The notes under the pieces are model-generated. The model was given only the letters and a program-made list of their open reading frames with translations. It had not been told where the DNA came from and searched no databases. Of a stretch of 64,000 nt of DNA, positions 46,601 to 57,799 are shown piece after piece. The translations under genes and the position numbers were made by a program. The DNA is from Dermatemys mawii. Taxonomy: Eukaryota > Chordata > Testudines > Dermatemydidae. The stretch is from positions 11,053,343 to 11,117,342 of the forward strand of contig ML677358.1 of NCBI GenBank assembly GCA_007922305.1, read 5' to 3'. Position 1 is the stretch's first letter; every line of letters begins with the position of its first letter.

Positions 46601-49600
46601 ACAGTCCATGGCATATACACAACTCACCCCCCGTATATATTTTATCATTTTATTTTAAATCATTCCTATCATCTCCGGACCAGCCAGCAGCAATTAGTCA
46701 CTGCCTGGATCTATCCAGCTGTGCCCTTCCTTCTCCTTCCTCCCTCTTCTTCATCGACTTGCTCTTTATTTACTGAAACTTTTCACTTACCCTTGGCTGT
46801 ATTGGCAAACTGCCACGATAGAGGAGCACTGCAAAGACATCTATTACATTTTGAATGCTTAAATCCCATTGCTCTCTCATCATACCAAGCCACCTGGCTA
46901 ACTCTCCCTTGCTGAGTTAGATAAGTTCAAGTTTCTCGTTCTGGTTGACAGTGTAAGCTCCGAAAGCAGAAACATGCTAGCAGGGAAGAAAAAAGGACGG
47001 CTATCAATATTGTATTAATGACATTGCATTCAGGGCCCTGCATCAGGTGTTTATAAAACATAGGCATTTAGCTTGTGCTCTTTAATGATGGCTTCTGAAG
47101 CAATTTCCTCAGACATTAAGGGACTGCAGATTTTGCCCTGTAGCATTTCAGTGTAATTTGTACACATAAAAAGATGTTCAGGTGATGTTTCACTCGTGTA
47201 CTGAGATGACAGTTTGGTGAATGTAAGAAAAACACTGTCAGTATGATACATGCGGAACTCTCAATGCAAATGCCAATAGTTCCAGTTTAGACCTCATGTT
47301 TAAGTTTAAAGGTGAGGTTTTAACTGAAAAATTATATTGTCAAATGGCAAATTCTTACTCAGCAGCTCTGCTCTCTTTGTATAGTCAGTCGTTGCTGCTG
47401 ATTTTGGTGACTAATATATGTGTTTACTACTTTCTACTCCTAAGGCCACTTTTGAAAATGTTGACCTCCTTTGGGCAAATCTCCCAAAATGTCAGCCCCT
47501 ACACCAATGTCATTCCTCTATTCCTCACTTAATGTCAACCTTCCTGTCACCGAAGCAGAAAAGTGAAAATGGAAGTAGCACTTCTTTGAGTCAAATAAAC
47601 AAAAGCCACTCTGAACTTGGCACCTGCAATCACAGCATCCCTCTCCAACCTCACCCACAGCTGCAGACACAGGAAAGTAGCCACATTCAATCTCATCTTC
47701 ATTCACAGCTACTGCCATAGCTGCAGCTGCAAGAAACACTCCCAAAGGAAATGCATGCACAAAATTGAGACGGGAGCAGAAGAGGTGGCATGTGAGAATA
47801 TAAATGAAATAAGCCAGAAATAAAATGTACTGTAAAAAATCACCTTAAAAAAGTATGCGGGATGCAGATGAAATTCATTACAGTAACTAATTAACATGCC
47901 AATGGCTGTATCACCTCTCTCACACTGTCCCAAAGAAGAAACTTCATGATGCAAGATGTACCTCTCCAGGAAACGTTGGCAAAATTAGACAAGGTTAGTG
48001 GTTAGTGGTTGTGGCACATTGATCGAGAACATTATCGCAATTATCTGTGTCCGTATTGCTAGAAATATGGCATAAGTGTCTGCTATGTATGAAGCAATGT
48101 TGCCAGACCTGTTCTTTGCTTTAAGAAGTAACTAGTTTTGACGTGAAATCGAACGTTAGACAGAGAAAAGGTATTTCAAGCATAATGACACTAAGAGTGC
48201 ATCCACTATGTTTTCTGCAAGAAATGCATATACCAGGTAAAAAGTTAGCTGTGAGCATGAGATCATCAAATTAGTACTATCTTCCGCAGCCTTGATTGAA
48301 TGAACAACACATGTGACACTTCCTACACACAGTGTAGGAAACTCCTGATGAGCAAGCTGAAGTAGTATGTAGCACTAGTTGCATTTTGTAATGCAATCAG
48401 AGATGATTTGGAATGTGATGTGATTCAGATACAGGCTACAGTAATGGGTTATGGGACTGGGATCCAAGTTTAGATCCAACTATATTGAGATATTGCGAGC
48501 CGTTCTTGTGAGTTTTTGCCCAAGTTAGTAGAAATCTTATGAGAACAATTGATCTCACAGAGTACCACCATCTTGCACCAAAACCTCACATACTCTGCTG
48601 TTCTAACATGATTTCAGCCACATCTATGTCCCTTCCCATGTTAAATATGAACCAGAAGCAAAACTGAAGGGATTGCTACAATTCTGCATTTCTACAATTA
48701 AAAACAAAACAAAATTAGACCCAGATCTAAACTTTAGACTCCCAAATCAATATTTAGATAACTTGATAAAAGTGGCTTAATTTCCAGGAGAGCAGGAAGT
48801 CTTCAAGTACCTTTTAAGACATTGGCTTGTGCATGTGAACGTGAAGCAAGAGCTAAGGATGGCGTTTGAGCCAGGCAGGGAGAGAGGATAAGTGGTGATG
48901 GGCTGGACCAGCCCATTAGGTGGCAAAGGGCTTCAGTGAGACTTTGGCTAAAGACAGGCGCAAAGCTACTACAGGTATTCAGGCTAGAATAAGCATCCAA
49001 GAAGGAAGGGATGCCCGGGAACAGGCTATGGTTTTGGCCAGCAGGGGTCGCCAGGCTAGGATTAGGGTGAGAACGCATGCCAAGCAGAGGAGGGGCATGT
49101 CAAGGATGAGCCTGCTACACACAGAGAGAGATTCCAGGCAGCTCTGTGTCCCAGAGAGCAGCCCCTAGTAGATAGGCCTCCTACCGACTGCTCTCTCCCT
49201 GCAAGGCATAAAACCCTGCTTACCCTTGTTCACCTGGATGCAAAGGCTAAGCTGCTCCTGCAGAGGTGTGAAAGAAGAGTCTTACTCCCCTTATATCTCC
49301 ATGCCAGCAACAGGTGAGAGCAATCCAGCCACGGATTTATAAATTATGAAGTCAAGAAAAATTTCAAATTTGATATTATCAGTGAGATAGCAGAGGGGGA
49401 GATACAAGATTCTTTCTTTCTATCAGTCTCTCGACCATCACATGTCATTTCAAACTAAAAGCTCATCACTATGGCAGAGTTCGGCAACTGCAATAGCTCA
49501 AAACTTGCTCACGAGACGCTTGGTGGCAGTGGATTCTGATGGTGAATTACACTCCTGTTTGAAACAGCTAACCAGGTTCAGCCTGAAACGCTTTGATTTC

Positions 49601-49696
49601 CAGGGCCTTTGAATTGAAAAATGGTGCAGATGTACCTTAAAGTTCAGAAATTGGGTGATGTAATAGTAAATGGCCACCCCATATGCTTTACCTGCT
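46601..49696. other. Anonymous noncoding DNA
   Basis: Between about 48820 and 49290 the sequence is more GC-rich, with GGCATAAAACCCTGC resembling an LTR or promoter-like TATA region, but I cannot define an element. GCAGGGAAG...GTGTAAGCTCCGAAAGC near 46950 hints at an old LINE/SINE tail. No gene is recognised. Confidence 0.35.
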
Positions 49697-49733
49697 ACAC
49701 GCGCACATGCGCACACACACACAGACACACACA
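49697..49733. repeat. Imperfect (CA)n microsatellite
   Basis: GCGCACATGCGCACACACAC continues as ACAGACACACACAAC. Confidence 0.8.
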
Positions 49734-50703
49734 ACAAATCGGGAAGGTGAAATTAAACTTCCCCTAATTCAAACAACTGCATAATACCGTTAGGGAACCT
49801 GGTTCTCAGGTAGAAGAGGGCATGCCTGCTGCAGTATTAATTTGCCTCCATGGTTGTACTGAAGCCCACAGCAGCAGCTACATTTGCAAATAAGCTGTGT
49901 GACTGAAGATTAGTATGCAAAAGGGGAGGGCAAAGGAGTAGGAAACCAGTGTCTTATGTCCAAAATACATCACTTTTATTATCCATAAAACAAACTGTGA
50001 TACAAGTAGGAATGGCCTTGGATTTCTCTCCATACAATTCTTGAAGGTCAAACTATGTAAATATGGATTTTACCTTGTTCCTTTCTGTTTTGGACTTTCA
50101 TCTTTCCCTTTTTATTACTTACTGCATCTTCCATAGCATATCTAGAATATTTTGATGTGTTTGCTTCTGGTGAATGTACAAGCTGCAGTAAAACATTCAC
50201 ATTAAATCAACCATTCCTAAAGGAGAAAGTCCATATATTTGCTAGTTTATAGCAAACTTAGCTGTAAAAGGAGCATTAAGCCATGTTTTCCGGCACCTAG
50301 ACAGTTATACCAATTTAGAGGCTCTATCTGGCTTTATGTTTTCAGTCCATCCTTACTCAGGAAAATTTCCATAGTAAGTAAATGACCCCAGTCCTGTGAT
50401 CAGATACCTTTGAGCCCACAATGAGTCCGACCCCTAATTTTCACCCCATCTCACAGAAATACATTGCTCGACTTCCCTAGCATTGCTCCACTGGGTTTCA
50501 TACACCACGCCCCCAAACTCAGGACAGCCAGTGTTCATCGGAAGTGACCATAGCATTAGTTTCTTTGGATTTATGAGTAGACTGAAGAAATTATCAGATT
50601 TGCTAAGGCAGTGGCACATCTGGAGGTAAGACTTATATTGAATTTTCATGGACTATAGATAATAAATCTACTTGTTAAAACACCAAGGCAAACCCTGTAA
50701 TCA
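49734..50703. other. Anonymous noncoding DNA
   Basis: No feature recognised. Confidence 0.45.
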
Positions 50704-50749
50704 TGCTGGTAGGATCTGTGCTAAAGTGCTGGTAGGATCTGTGCTAAAC
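50704..50749. repeat. 23-bp tandem duplication (2 copies)
   Basis: TGCTGGTAGGATCTGTGCTA with AAG/AAC at its end is repeated head to tail, 22 of 23 bases identical. This is a recent local duplication 40 bp before a CA microsatellite. Confidence 0.9.
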
Positions 50750-50786
50750 TTTTTCTCAGATGGAAAAAGTTCTTTAATACCACACT

Positions 50787-50791
50787 TCAAA

Positions 50792-50826
<35 letters not shown>
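50787..50826. repeat. (CA)n microsatellite
   Basis: About 18 CA dinucleotides with one interruption (ATA) near the start. This is the longest microsatellite in the window. Confidence 0.95.
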
Positions 50827-50831
<5 letters not shown>

Positions 50832-51004
50832 TTTGGAGCTAAATATAGGAGCCAGTTCCTCTCTCAGTGTTCACTGATATATCTGTCGGGTGGTGACTCA
50901 GTACTGGAGCAGAGGTAGCTGAAGGAATCTGACCCTTTCCCCACCCACCCCCCACTCATCCTATATGTTGCTACTTCTGGGACATGGACTAGGACCTCCT
51001 AGAG

Positions 51005-51372
51005 TATGTCTATAGTGGACACCAACTCATGGCTCTGACTCAGGTTTGAGCACCCCCCCCCCCCTTCCGTACACACACACAAATCAATTTGACTCTGGTG
51101 GCCCTCCTGGGCAGGCCACTTTGACTCAGGTCCCACTGTGAGTCAGGTCAAAGCCCCATCGTTCAGCAGTGTGGACTCACGTCAAGCCACAGATCCAGGC
51201 CAGAGGGACCGAGTAGTGCAGTATGGACGTTAGCATAGCTGTGAGACCCCGGGTTCAGCAGCTGTAAACCCAGGTACACAACGCAGCGTGGAGGCTCAAG
51301 CATGGTCTCGGTAGAACAATCCACAAGCTCAGGTCCCACAGACCCAGGCTGTGTGTAGTGTAGACATACCCA
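51005..51372. mobile_element. GTATGTCTACA-family MITE
   Basis: The left end GTATGTCTATAGTG and right end GTAGTGTAGACATACC are inverted repeats. The interior has GTCAAAG/CTTTGAC and CAGGTTT/AACCCAGG style self-complementarity, with a run of 12 C at 51053-51064. No clear target duplication. It belongs with 52176-52763, 60012-60286 and 62175-62265. Confidence 0.7.
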
Positions 51373-52175
51373 GGAGGCCATAAACAGCTGCTTTACCAGG
51401 CTGAACAGAAAGGAACCTTCCCAGAAGCTGTGCTAAATTCATCTCAGTGGGAAGTCACTGTCTGCAAGTCTTACAGCTTTCACTTTAAATGTCAAAATTT
51501 AGGTTTACTCAAAGGTTATGGGCGGAAACCATGAGAGACCACCAACACAATAACAGTGAGGACCTTTTAAATGTCTCGGAAGACCTCATGTGATGCCATT
51601 CTCTTTTTAAATGCCTTTGCTTAATGTTGATATTGCAAAAACAAATGAAACCATGAGTGCTGGTGGGAATCATCAGTGACTAATACGCTGCCAGATCTCA
51701 GCACTTATTTAAGAATAAATCCAATTATATCCCACTAACAGTCAGCAAAGGAATTTGAGGTCTAGATTTCATGGATTTGCTACTCAAAGCATATAGCTTT
51801 TTACTCAGCGCTGCTTCTGTAATACAAAGTCAGGTGGAAAAAAGATCCAAAACCCTCTCCCCAAAAAAACCCAATGGCTGAGACTGCCTGATTTTCAAAT
51901 GAGTGGTCGATTGAATATATCTGCTGCCGGTCTGTACTGCTGGGAGAAGAAAAAGAAATACTGAAGATCTAATGCCGGAGGAAATACAAAGTTGTGATAG
52001 GAGGATAAGACAATAAACCAAAACGACCCAGCAGAGACAGAGAACCTCAGCAGCAATACAATATTTCCTACCAAGGAGAGGCATGGCTTAAACACAGAAC
52101 TAGGGAACAGGACTTCCAGAGTGCTAATCTCAGCTCCAGCACTAACTCTCTCTGCAGCCTTGAACAAGCCACATA
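51373..52175. other. Anonymous noncoding DNA
   Basis: No feature recognised. Minus-strand frames to 135 codons run into the adjacent MITE. Confidence 0.4.
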
Positions 52176-52763
52176 GGGTATGTCTACACCAGGGATCAGT
52201 AATCTTTGGCATGCGGCCCGTCAGGGAAAGCCACTGATGAGCCGGGACGGTATGTTTATCTGCAGGTTCGGCCAAATGCAGCTCCCACTGGCCGCGGCTC
52301 ACTGCTCCAGGCTAATGGGGCCTGTGGGAAGCTGTGGCCAGCACATCACTTGGCCCATGCCGCTTCCTGCAGCCCCCATTGGCCTGTAACAGCGAACCAA
52401 ACCAGCGGGATCTGTGATTGGTTGAACCTACGGACACTGCAGGTAAACAAACCAGCCCGGCTCGCCAGTGGATTTCCCTGATGGGCTGCATGCCAAAGGT
52501 TGCTGATCCCTGGTCTACATTGCAATCGGAAGTGTGATTGACATGATGCTGGGCTGACTTGCTAAAAATAGCTATGTAACTGCAGCAGCATAGACTAGCC
52601 ACCCAAATACAGACCTGCCCAGGACCTTAGATGAGTACTCAGGCCGCTAGTCCATGCTGGTGTGGCTACACTGCTATTTTTAGTGGGCTAACTCGATCAA
52701 AGCTAGCTCAGATATGCCTACATGTGCTGCAGTCACACTTCCTAAATGGGGTAGACACATACC
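52176..52763. mobile_element. GGGTATGTCTACA-family MITE, outer element of a nest
   Basis: Outside the inserted hAT-like element, the left end GGGTATGTCTACA continues after the insertion as TTGCAATCGGAAGTGTGATT. The right end, reverse complemented, reads GGTATGTGTCTACCCCATTT then AGGAAGTGTGACTGCAGC. So the terminal inverted repeats extend beyond 30 bp. The interior carries GCTATTTTTAGTGGGCTAAC and its partner GCTAAAAATAGC. No coding capacity. Confidence 0.82.
52190..52512. mobile_element. hAT-like MITE nested in the outer element
   Basis: The left end CAGGGATCAGTAATCTTTGG and right end CCAAAGGTTGCTGATCCCTG are terminal inverted repeats. It is flanked by GTCTACAC (52182-52189) and GTCTACAT (52513-52520), an 8-bp duplication of the host MITE's own terminus with one mismatch. 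The interior is palindromic (CACTGGCCGCGG...CCCATTGGCC). The element is non-autonomous, and small frames across it are artefacts. Confidence 0.92.
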
Positions 52764-52894
52764 TTTAGGAGACATACCAGGCAGGTGCATAAGATCCATT
52801 GACACCAAAGCTCTTAAGAGATAGAAAACTAAATTGTATTTTCAAAAGTGCTTACAGGTCACTTAGACACTTTATGAAAAATTTTACGCTAACT

Positions 52895-53006
52895 GGTGCC
52901 TCGGTTTCTCCATCTGTGCAGCACGAGATAATACATTCACCTACCATTCTTGGGCGTGGTGGGTTAGTTAGCTAATATTTGTAAAGTACTTTGAAGATAA
53001 AAAGTG
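52895..53006 (+). repeat. MIR/CORE-SINE-like 3' half
   Basis: GGTGCCTCGGTTTCTCCATC, GCACGAGATAATACATTCAC and AATATTTGTAAAGTACTTTGAAG are the classic CTCAGTTTCCCCATCTGTAAAATG...TTTGTAAAGCACTTTGAAG order of an ancient amniote SINE tail. Confidence 0.75.
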
Positions 53007-53084
53007 TTAAATATTCATAATTAAATATATTATTAAATATTCATTATTAAATACATTATTAAATAAAGTGTTAAATATTCATTA
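53007..53084. repeat. 26-bp AT-rich tandem repeat, three units
   Basis: Units 53007-53032, 53033-53058 and 53059-53084 are built on TTAAATATTCATTATTAAAT. The first two differ at few positions and the third is more diverged. It starts exactly where the SINE tail at 52895-53006 ends. Confidence 0.85.
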
Positions 53085-53971
53085 CCTTTGAACATGGACA
53101 TTAAAATCCACCTATTTATAGCAGTCAGCCTTGTCTGATTACTTGTTAATAAATTGAGCTGGAAGAATCCAAAGTGAATTGACTCCCCAATAATGTCAGG
53201 TTATGCTTGAGGAAATGGAATGAAGGTAGAAGAGATGAAGTTGGGGAAGGAAGAGATTTAAAAGAAACACATGGGGCTTTTTAAAACATATCTTACTTTT
53301 ACCCACAATGGGCTAAATCCTACCTGCCTTACTCACCTATGTAATTATACTTTATGGGCCTCATCTTCAGAGATATTACTTGAGAACTTAGAGTTCCAAT
53401 TGGCCCCAGATCCTCAGAAATCTCTGAAAATATCACACAGGACAAAGGAGAAAGTGAAATGCTCAAGAAGAGCTAAATTTTTCCTTGAATTTAATCATTA
53501 TGTTCCCAAATACCATAGGGATCATAAGGTAACTACTGTGTACTAAAAGAAGTCATCAAAAGATAGGATTGGCCCTAATGTAATATTAAGTGCTGTACAT
53601 TGTGTGTGATCAATTACTGCTTAGAGTCAAGATTATAATACATTTTAGAGCTTTCAGCAGTTGTTTGTGCACCAAGCCAACAGTAATATTTATGCTCAGT
53701 GTTTATTCCAATTTCCATTTTGTTCACTCATTCTTTCAGCTCATCCCCTGAGCTGTAAATTAGAGATGCAGACACATCTTCTGGGAAGATTTCCAGAATG
53801 AGTTTGAGGAAAGTGAGGCTTTCACTATTTCCTGCACTAAGCTGAGTGCTTTGATCAGGGACAATACCACCTGCAGCAATATAGGAGAGCTCAGACTACA
53901 TGTGGAATGTTAAACAGTTGTATAAAATGGAGCTGGACACAAAAGGTGTCTCTATTTCTCCTTGGACTCAT
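53085..53971. other. Anonymous noncoding DNA
   Basis: A decayed dispersed-motif copy (GGGCTAAATCCTACCTGCC) lies near 53310. No gene. Confidence 0.4.
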
Positions 53972-53979
53972 ACTTAAGG

Positions 53980-54392
53980 CAGGGGTAACCAACCTGAGAC
54001 TGAGAAGGAGCCAGAATTTACCAATGTACATTGCCAAAGAGCCACAGTAATATGTCAGCAGCCCCCGCATCAATTCCCTCGACTCCCAGCACCTCCTGCC
54101 CATTGGCCACCCTACCGATCAGCATCTCCCACTCCCTCCCTGCACCTCCTGATCAGCTGTTTCGTGGCATGCAGAAGCTCTGGAGGGGAGGAGGGAGAAG
54201 AGAGATCACAGCAGGCTCAGGAGAGGGAGTGGGAAGAGGTGGAGTGGGTACAGGGCCTGTGGCAGAGCCAGGGGTTGAGCAGTGAGCCCTCCCACCCCCA
54301 CACCCCAGCATATTGGAAAGCTGGCACCTGTAGGTCCAGCTCCGGAGTCGGTGCTTGTACAAGGAGCCGCATATGGCTCCAGAGTCCCCCTG
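53980..54392. mobile_element. hAT-like MITE, 413 bp
   Basis: The left end CAGGGGTAACCAACCTGAG and the right end GGCTCCAGAGTCCCCCTG are terminal, and inside GAGCCGCATATGGCTCC echoes the AAGAGCCACAGTAATATG block near the left end. Flanks ACTTAAGG (53972-53979) and CTTTAAGG (54393-54400) are an 8-bp target duplication with two mismatches. The purine-rich interior GAGGGAGAAGAGAGATCAC and the CAGAGCCAGGGGTTGAGCAG phrase are typical of a turtle element. No transposase. Confidence 0.85.
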
Positions 54393-54400
54393 CTTTAAGG

Positions 54401-54889
54401 CATAGATTGGTTATCATCATTTTTTCTGTCCTGTAAATTGACTATTTTGCTTCATTCTGATACTCCTAATTACCCCAGCTTTCCATACAAGTCATTGGCT
54501 TCAAGAAAGACTGAAATGACAAATTTGGCTGTTGTAACTTCTTCCTAACGTTTTTGGACTGTGTTTACATTAATATTCAGGGATCAGGACATTTTTTTTT
54601 TACAAGACTTGATTTGATTAAACCTACTATATTAAACATTAGGGAGCTCAACAGCTTCTACACAAAGCAGCTTCCATAAATGTGTCGTCTTATATTTCTC
54701 TTACTCAAGGGCACTGGACGGCAAATCTCCCCTTTGACCTGTTGGCATGATAATTTTCAAGTAGCTATTCTGAGATATATGTTTCATTGTGAGACTGAGA
54801 GATTATCTCTGGCTTTTAAGGGTGAAATTCACCCAGGATGGGGAGGGCCTGAATTCAAAGTCATGGTGTTATGCCAGTCCAAAATGTGA
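54401..54889. other. Anonymous noncoding DNA
   Basis: GTGAAATTCACCCAGGATGG near 54822 is a weak dispersed-repeat trace. No gene. Confidence 0.4.
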
Positions 54890-55240
54890 CACATTATCCC
54901 CATTTGAAAGAGGTGAAAAACAAGACAGAGGTTAAGGCCAACATTTCTGGAGTGTCCACTAATTCGGGGTGTTTTCTTTTCTGATGGTCCAGATTGAGAT
55001 TCCGTAGGGCCTGATTTTTAGGGGTGCTGTAAATCCAGTTGAAGTCAGCAGTTTAGCTCCTCAGAGAATCAGGCACCCAAAACATAAGGCCCATAAAAAT
55101 CAGAGGCTTCTTTTAAAAATTTAGCTCTAAGTAAGTTTCCCAAGGGCACATAGTTAGCTAGTGGCAGAGCTGGGACTAATTACTGATTTCCTAGTTCCCC
55201 CAGTCAATGCCTAGCTCTCCGGTCACATGGCCCTCACTCA
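54890..55240 (+). repeat. MIR/L2-like relic, interrupted
   Basis: TTATCCCCATTTGAAAGAGG at the left and AAGTTTCCCAAGGGCACATAG with TAGTGGCAGAGCTGGGACTA at the right are the two halves of a MIR/SINE-like sequence. Between them, GGCCTGATTTTTAGGGGTGC and CAGTTGAAGTCAGCAG look like an inserted dispersed-motif copy. Confidence 0.55.
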
Positions 55241-56059
55241 CTGCAACTACAGGGGAAAAATTAGCCACTGTATCTACTGTGGTCATAATATAAGTCCAAA
55301 AATATAATTACAGCAAAGTGTTACAAGCATCACATTAATCATCGTTTTGGCATATACTGTATTAACATTAATGCTGATTGATTAATTTTGATGGTGTTAA
55401 TGAGGAGGTAAAATGCACCCAAGATAATTCTGTTGTAAAATAAAACATACAAACGTAATCTATGGGTAACAGTGATCATGGTATGTGTGAATACTTAAAC
55501 TAAGTTTAATCTCTCCTGCCTAGGCAAACAAGAGAGTCATACCAGTATGTCTATTAGTCTCAGAAGAAGAATGAAAATCATTTAACTTTATTACTATTTC
55601 TTATGTAATTTTATGCATAGTACACTCAGAGGCTGTTCTGCAATGAACAGTTAGTTGCCTTGCAGCTCTTATCCTACTTCAGCTAATATTTTGTCAAGTT
55701 ATTTCCCCTCAGATGCTCAATTAGGATATATACACGTATTTTTAATGCCTCTTCCTGTGCCTGCTTTTGCCATCAAATCATCAGCACTACCAGATGCTAG
55801 CTTACAGTCTTGTTGGACAAAACGTCTGTTAATTCCTAACAATTATAGTTTCTCCTAGGGCTCCCCTCTTCGAGCTCCACTTTTCTCCCTTGTAATTGGG
55901 ACCTTTTGGTGCCAATCTCAGAAATCTTCACTCACTGTCTATCCACTTGATCAAATGGTACATTACAAAGCCACTCCCAAGCCCCACAACCAACCTCATT
56001 ATTTATAAACTGTCCAAAAGGCTCCAGATACTTTTTGGACAAGAATGATAATAGCAAAA
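55241..56059. other. Anonymous noncoding DNA
   Basis: AT-rich with no recognised feature. The last part may belong to the neighbouring LINE fossil. Confidence 0.4.
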
Positions 56060-56330
56060 TCCCTAAGCTTTAACATTCTCCTAGCTTTCAACACCCTATT
56101 AATATGCATCTCCCTACTTCTGATCTCATTTCTTACTATTCTTTTCCTTTCTATTCTTCTGCTTGTTCTCTACATGCCTTAGACTTTCACAGATTGCATT
56201 CCTTTCTTCCCCTGTCCCAGTCACTGGTAGATTTTTTTTTTAACCCATGTTGTGCACCTAACAGATCCTATTCGATAAATCCATTTCTTGGTTTTCATAC
56301 AATCCCTTCCCTCATCCTTAGCCTATAATT
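56060..56330 (+). pseudogene. L2-like LINE reverse transcriptase C-terminal fragment
   Basis: On the plus strand the frame around 56073-56093 reads NILLAFN and, after a frame change, 56104 onwards reads LPTSDLISYYS followed by SSACSLHALDFHRLHSFLP. These match, in order, the KILLLAFKALH, PPYLSDLISYYSP and RSLRSA-LRLL-VP blocks near the C terminus of L2-type reverse transcriptases. It is fragmentary and stop-laden downstream, so it is a dead copy. It lies in the opposite orientation to the fossil at 21590-22780. Confidence 0.7.
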
Positions 56331-57669
56331 TACAACCCTTTCTACTCATGAAGTTAAATCCTACTACCTTGAGCCTCTCGGTTTCCCCATACTCCCTCTT
56401 TGCGGAGCACAGCTAATATCTTCACATCACAGCATACCCTCGCTAACTGATTTGAGTTTATATGCTTAAGCTTTAATTGGCTGTGGCCCCATCTCATGGT
56501 ATTTTGCCCCTGAATTTAGTAAGAGCATATTTGGGCCATATAAATTGTTCTGAGATACCTTTGTGTGAGCAAAGTGGTCTAAAAATAAAACTGAGGTGAA
56601 CTGAATATACTGAGTCAAGTTGAATTCTACAGATAACTATCGAACATAATCATATCAAATATAAAAACATAGAATACACTTCCAATCAGCGCAATCAAAT
56701 AGCTAGTCTGGGTAAAGTAATAATGTTTGACCAAGACCCATTAGATTCTTGCTGCCCCAGCTAATGAGCAACGTAATATTTTGCTTAAAGTGGTCAATGC
56801 TGTATCTTCCCAGCACAAATCCAATCCAACTAGCATTAATTCCAAAGAGAATTAGTTTGTTTATCCTAGTTGTTTTGGACAAAGGCAGTGAGGACACTGC
56901 AATAAAGAGTGTCATTCATTTTCTATTCTTTTTTTCCAGCTATTGCACTTATTCTGGCAGACAGATTGGCTAAAAAAAACAAACAAACACCTATGGATTT
57001 TGCTGATGGCTTTATTGTTCCCTTCACTATGGAGTACAGCACTTTTTTGTTGGTTTTATTTTGATTTAGTTGGGTTATGTTAAGTTTATTATTCCTGCTT
57101 TAAGATCACAACTGTGAATGCTGGGAAATCTATTTTATTTATTAGAAAGGAAAGGAAAATATCATTATTCATTTAACTACGGTGCCTGAACTGTGCATTT
57201 TCTTTCAGACACATAATTCATTAGAGAATATAAAGCAACAAAACTGAATAATGTTGTTAGAGCCTTGGACTGAGCCCTCAGGGTCAAATTTTTCAGCTCC
57301 CCGGGTTGCTTAAAATACCTAAAACATGGTGGTTATGCTGCATATGGGAATGGGAAGAAGATTGTACGGCCACTGAGCGCTGCAGAGCGCTGCGGTAGCT
57401 CTCTTTTGGAGCACAGGGTGAGGGTGGTCTGGCTGGGGAGTAGCTGAAGTATGGCCAGTGGGTTTTCAAACAAACAGACCTATTGGCCCTACAACCCTAT
57501 CTGAAGACCGCTGCGCTGCAATAATCTATGCAGGTGTGTCATACCCAATTCTTTGAATATACCCACATAGTTTCCCTGCCTGAAACACTTTTACTCAGAC
57601 TCTCCCCGCTCGACTCCACGTGAGCCTCTCATGGCAGTGAAGTACAAGAGTTGATGAGAGAACACTCAG
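56331..57669. other. Anonymous noncoding DNA
   Basis: AAACAAACAAAC-type A-rich patches near 56975 and a short GAGCGCTGCAGAGCGCTGC duplication near 57375. No gene or element is defined. Confidence 0.4.
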
Positions 57670-57764
57670 GGATGGATTTATCACGTCTAGTCTAGACACG
57701 ATAAATCAACCCCCGCTGGATTGATCACTACCCGCCGATCCAGCGAGTAGTGTAGACACACCCT
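57670..57764. repeat. Fragment of a turtle TIR element
   Basis: The inner palindrome TTTATCACGTCTAGTCTAGA followed by CACGATAAAT, and the right end TAGTGTAGACACACCCT, match a known type of turtle MITE ending in GTGTAGACRYACCCT. The left terminus is missing. Confidence 0.6.
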
Positions 57765-57799
57765 CAGAAATCCTGGATTCCATTCCAGATTCTAAGGGG

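Noticed and set aside
50787..50826. Regular short repeats considered as a CRISPR-like array
   Set aside because: It is a CA dinucleotide microsatellite without spacers. No spaced direct-repeat array exists in the window.
57373..57395. GAGCGCTGCAGAGCGCTGC as a possible regulatory palindrome
   Set aside because: It is a simple 10-bp tandem duplication containing AGCGCT, with no other promoter signal nearby.
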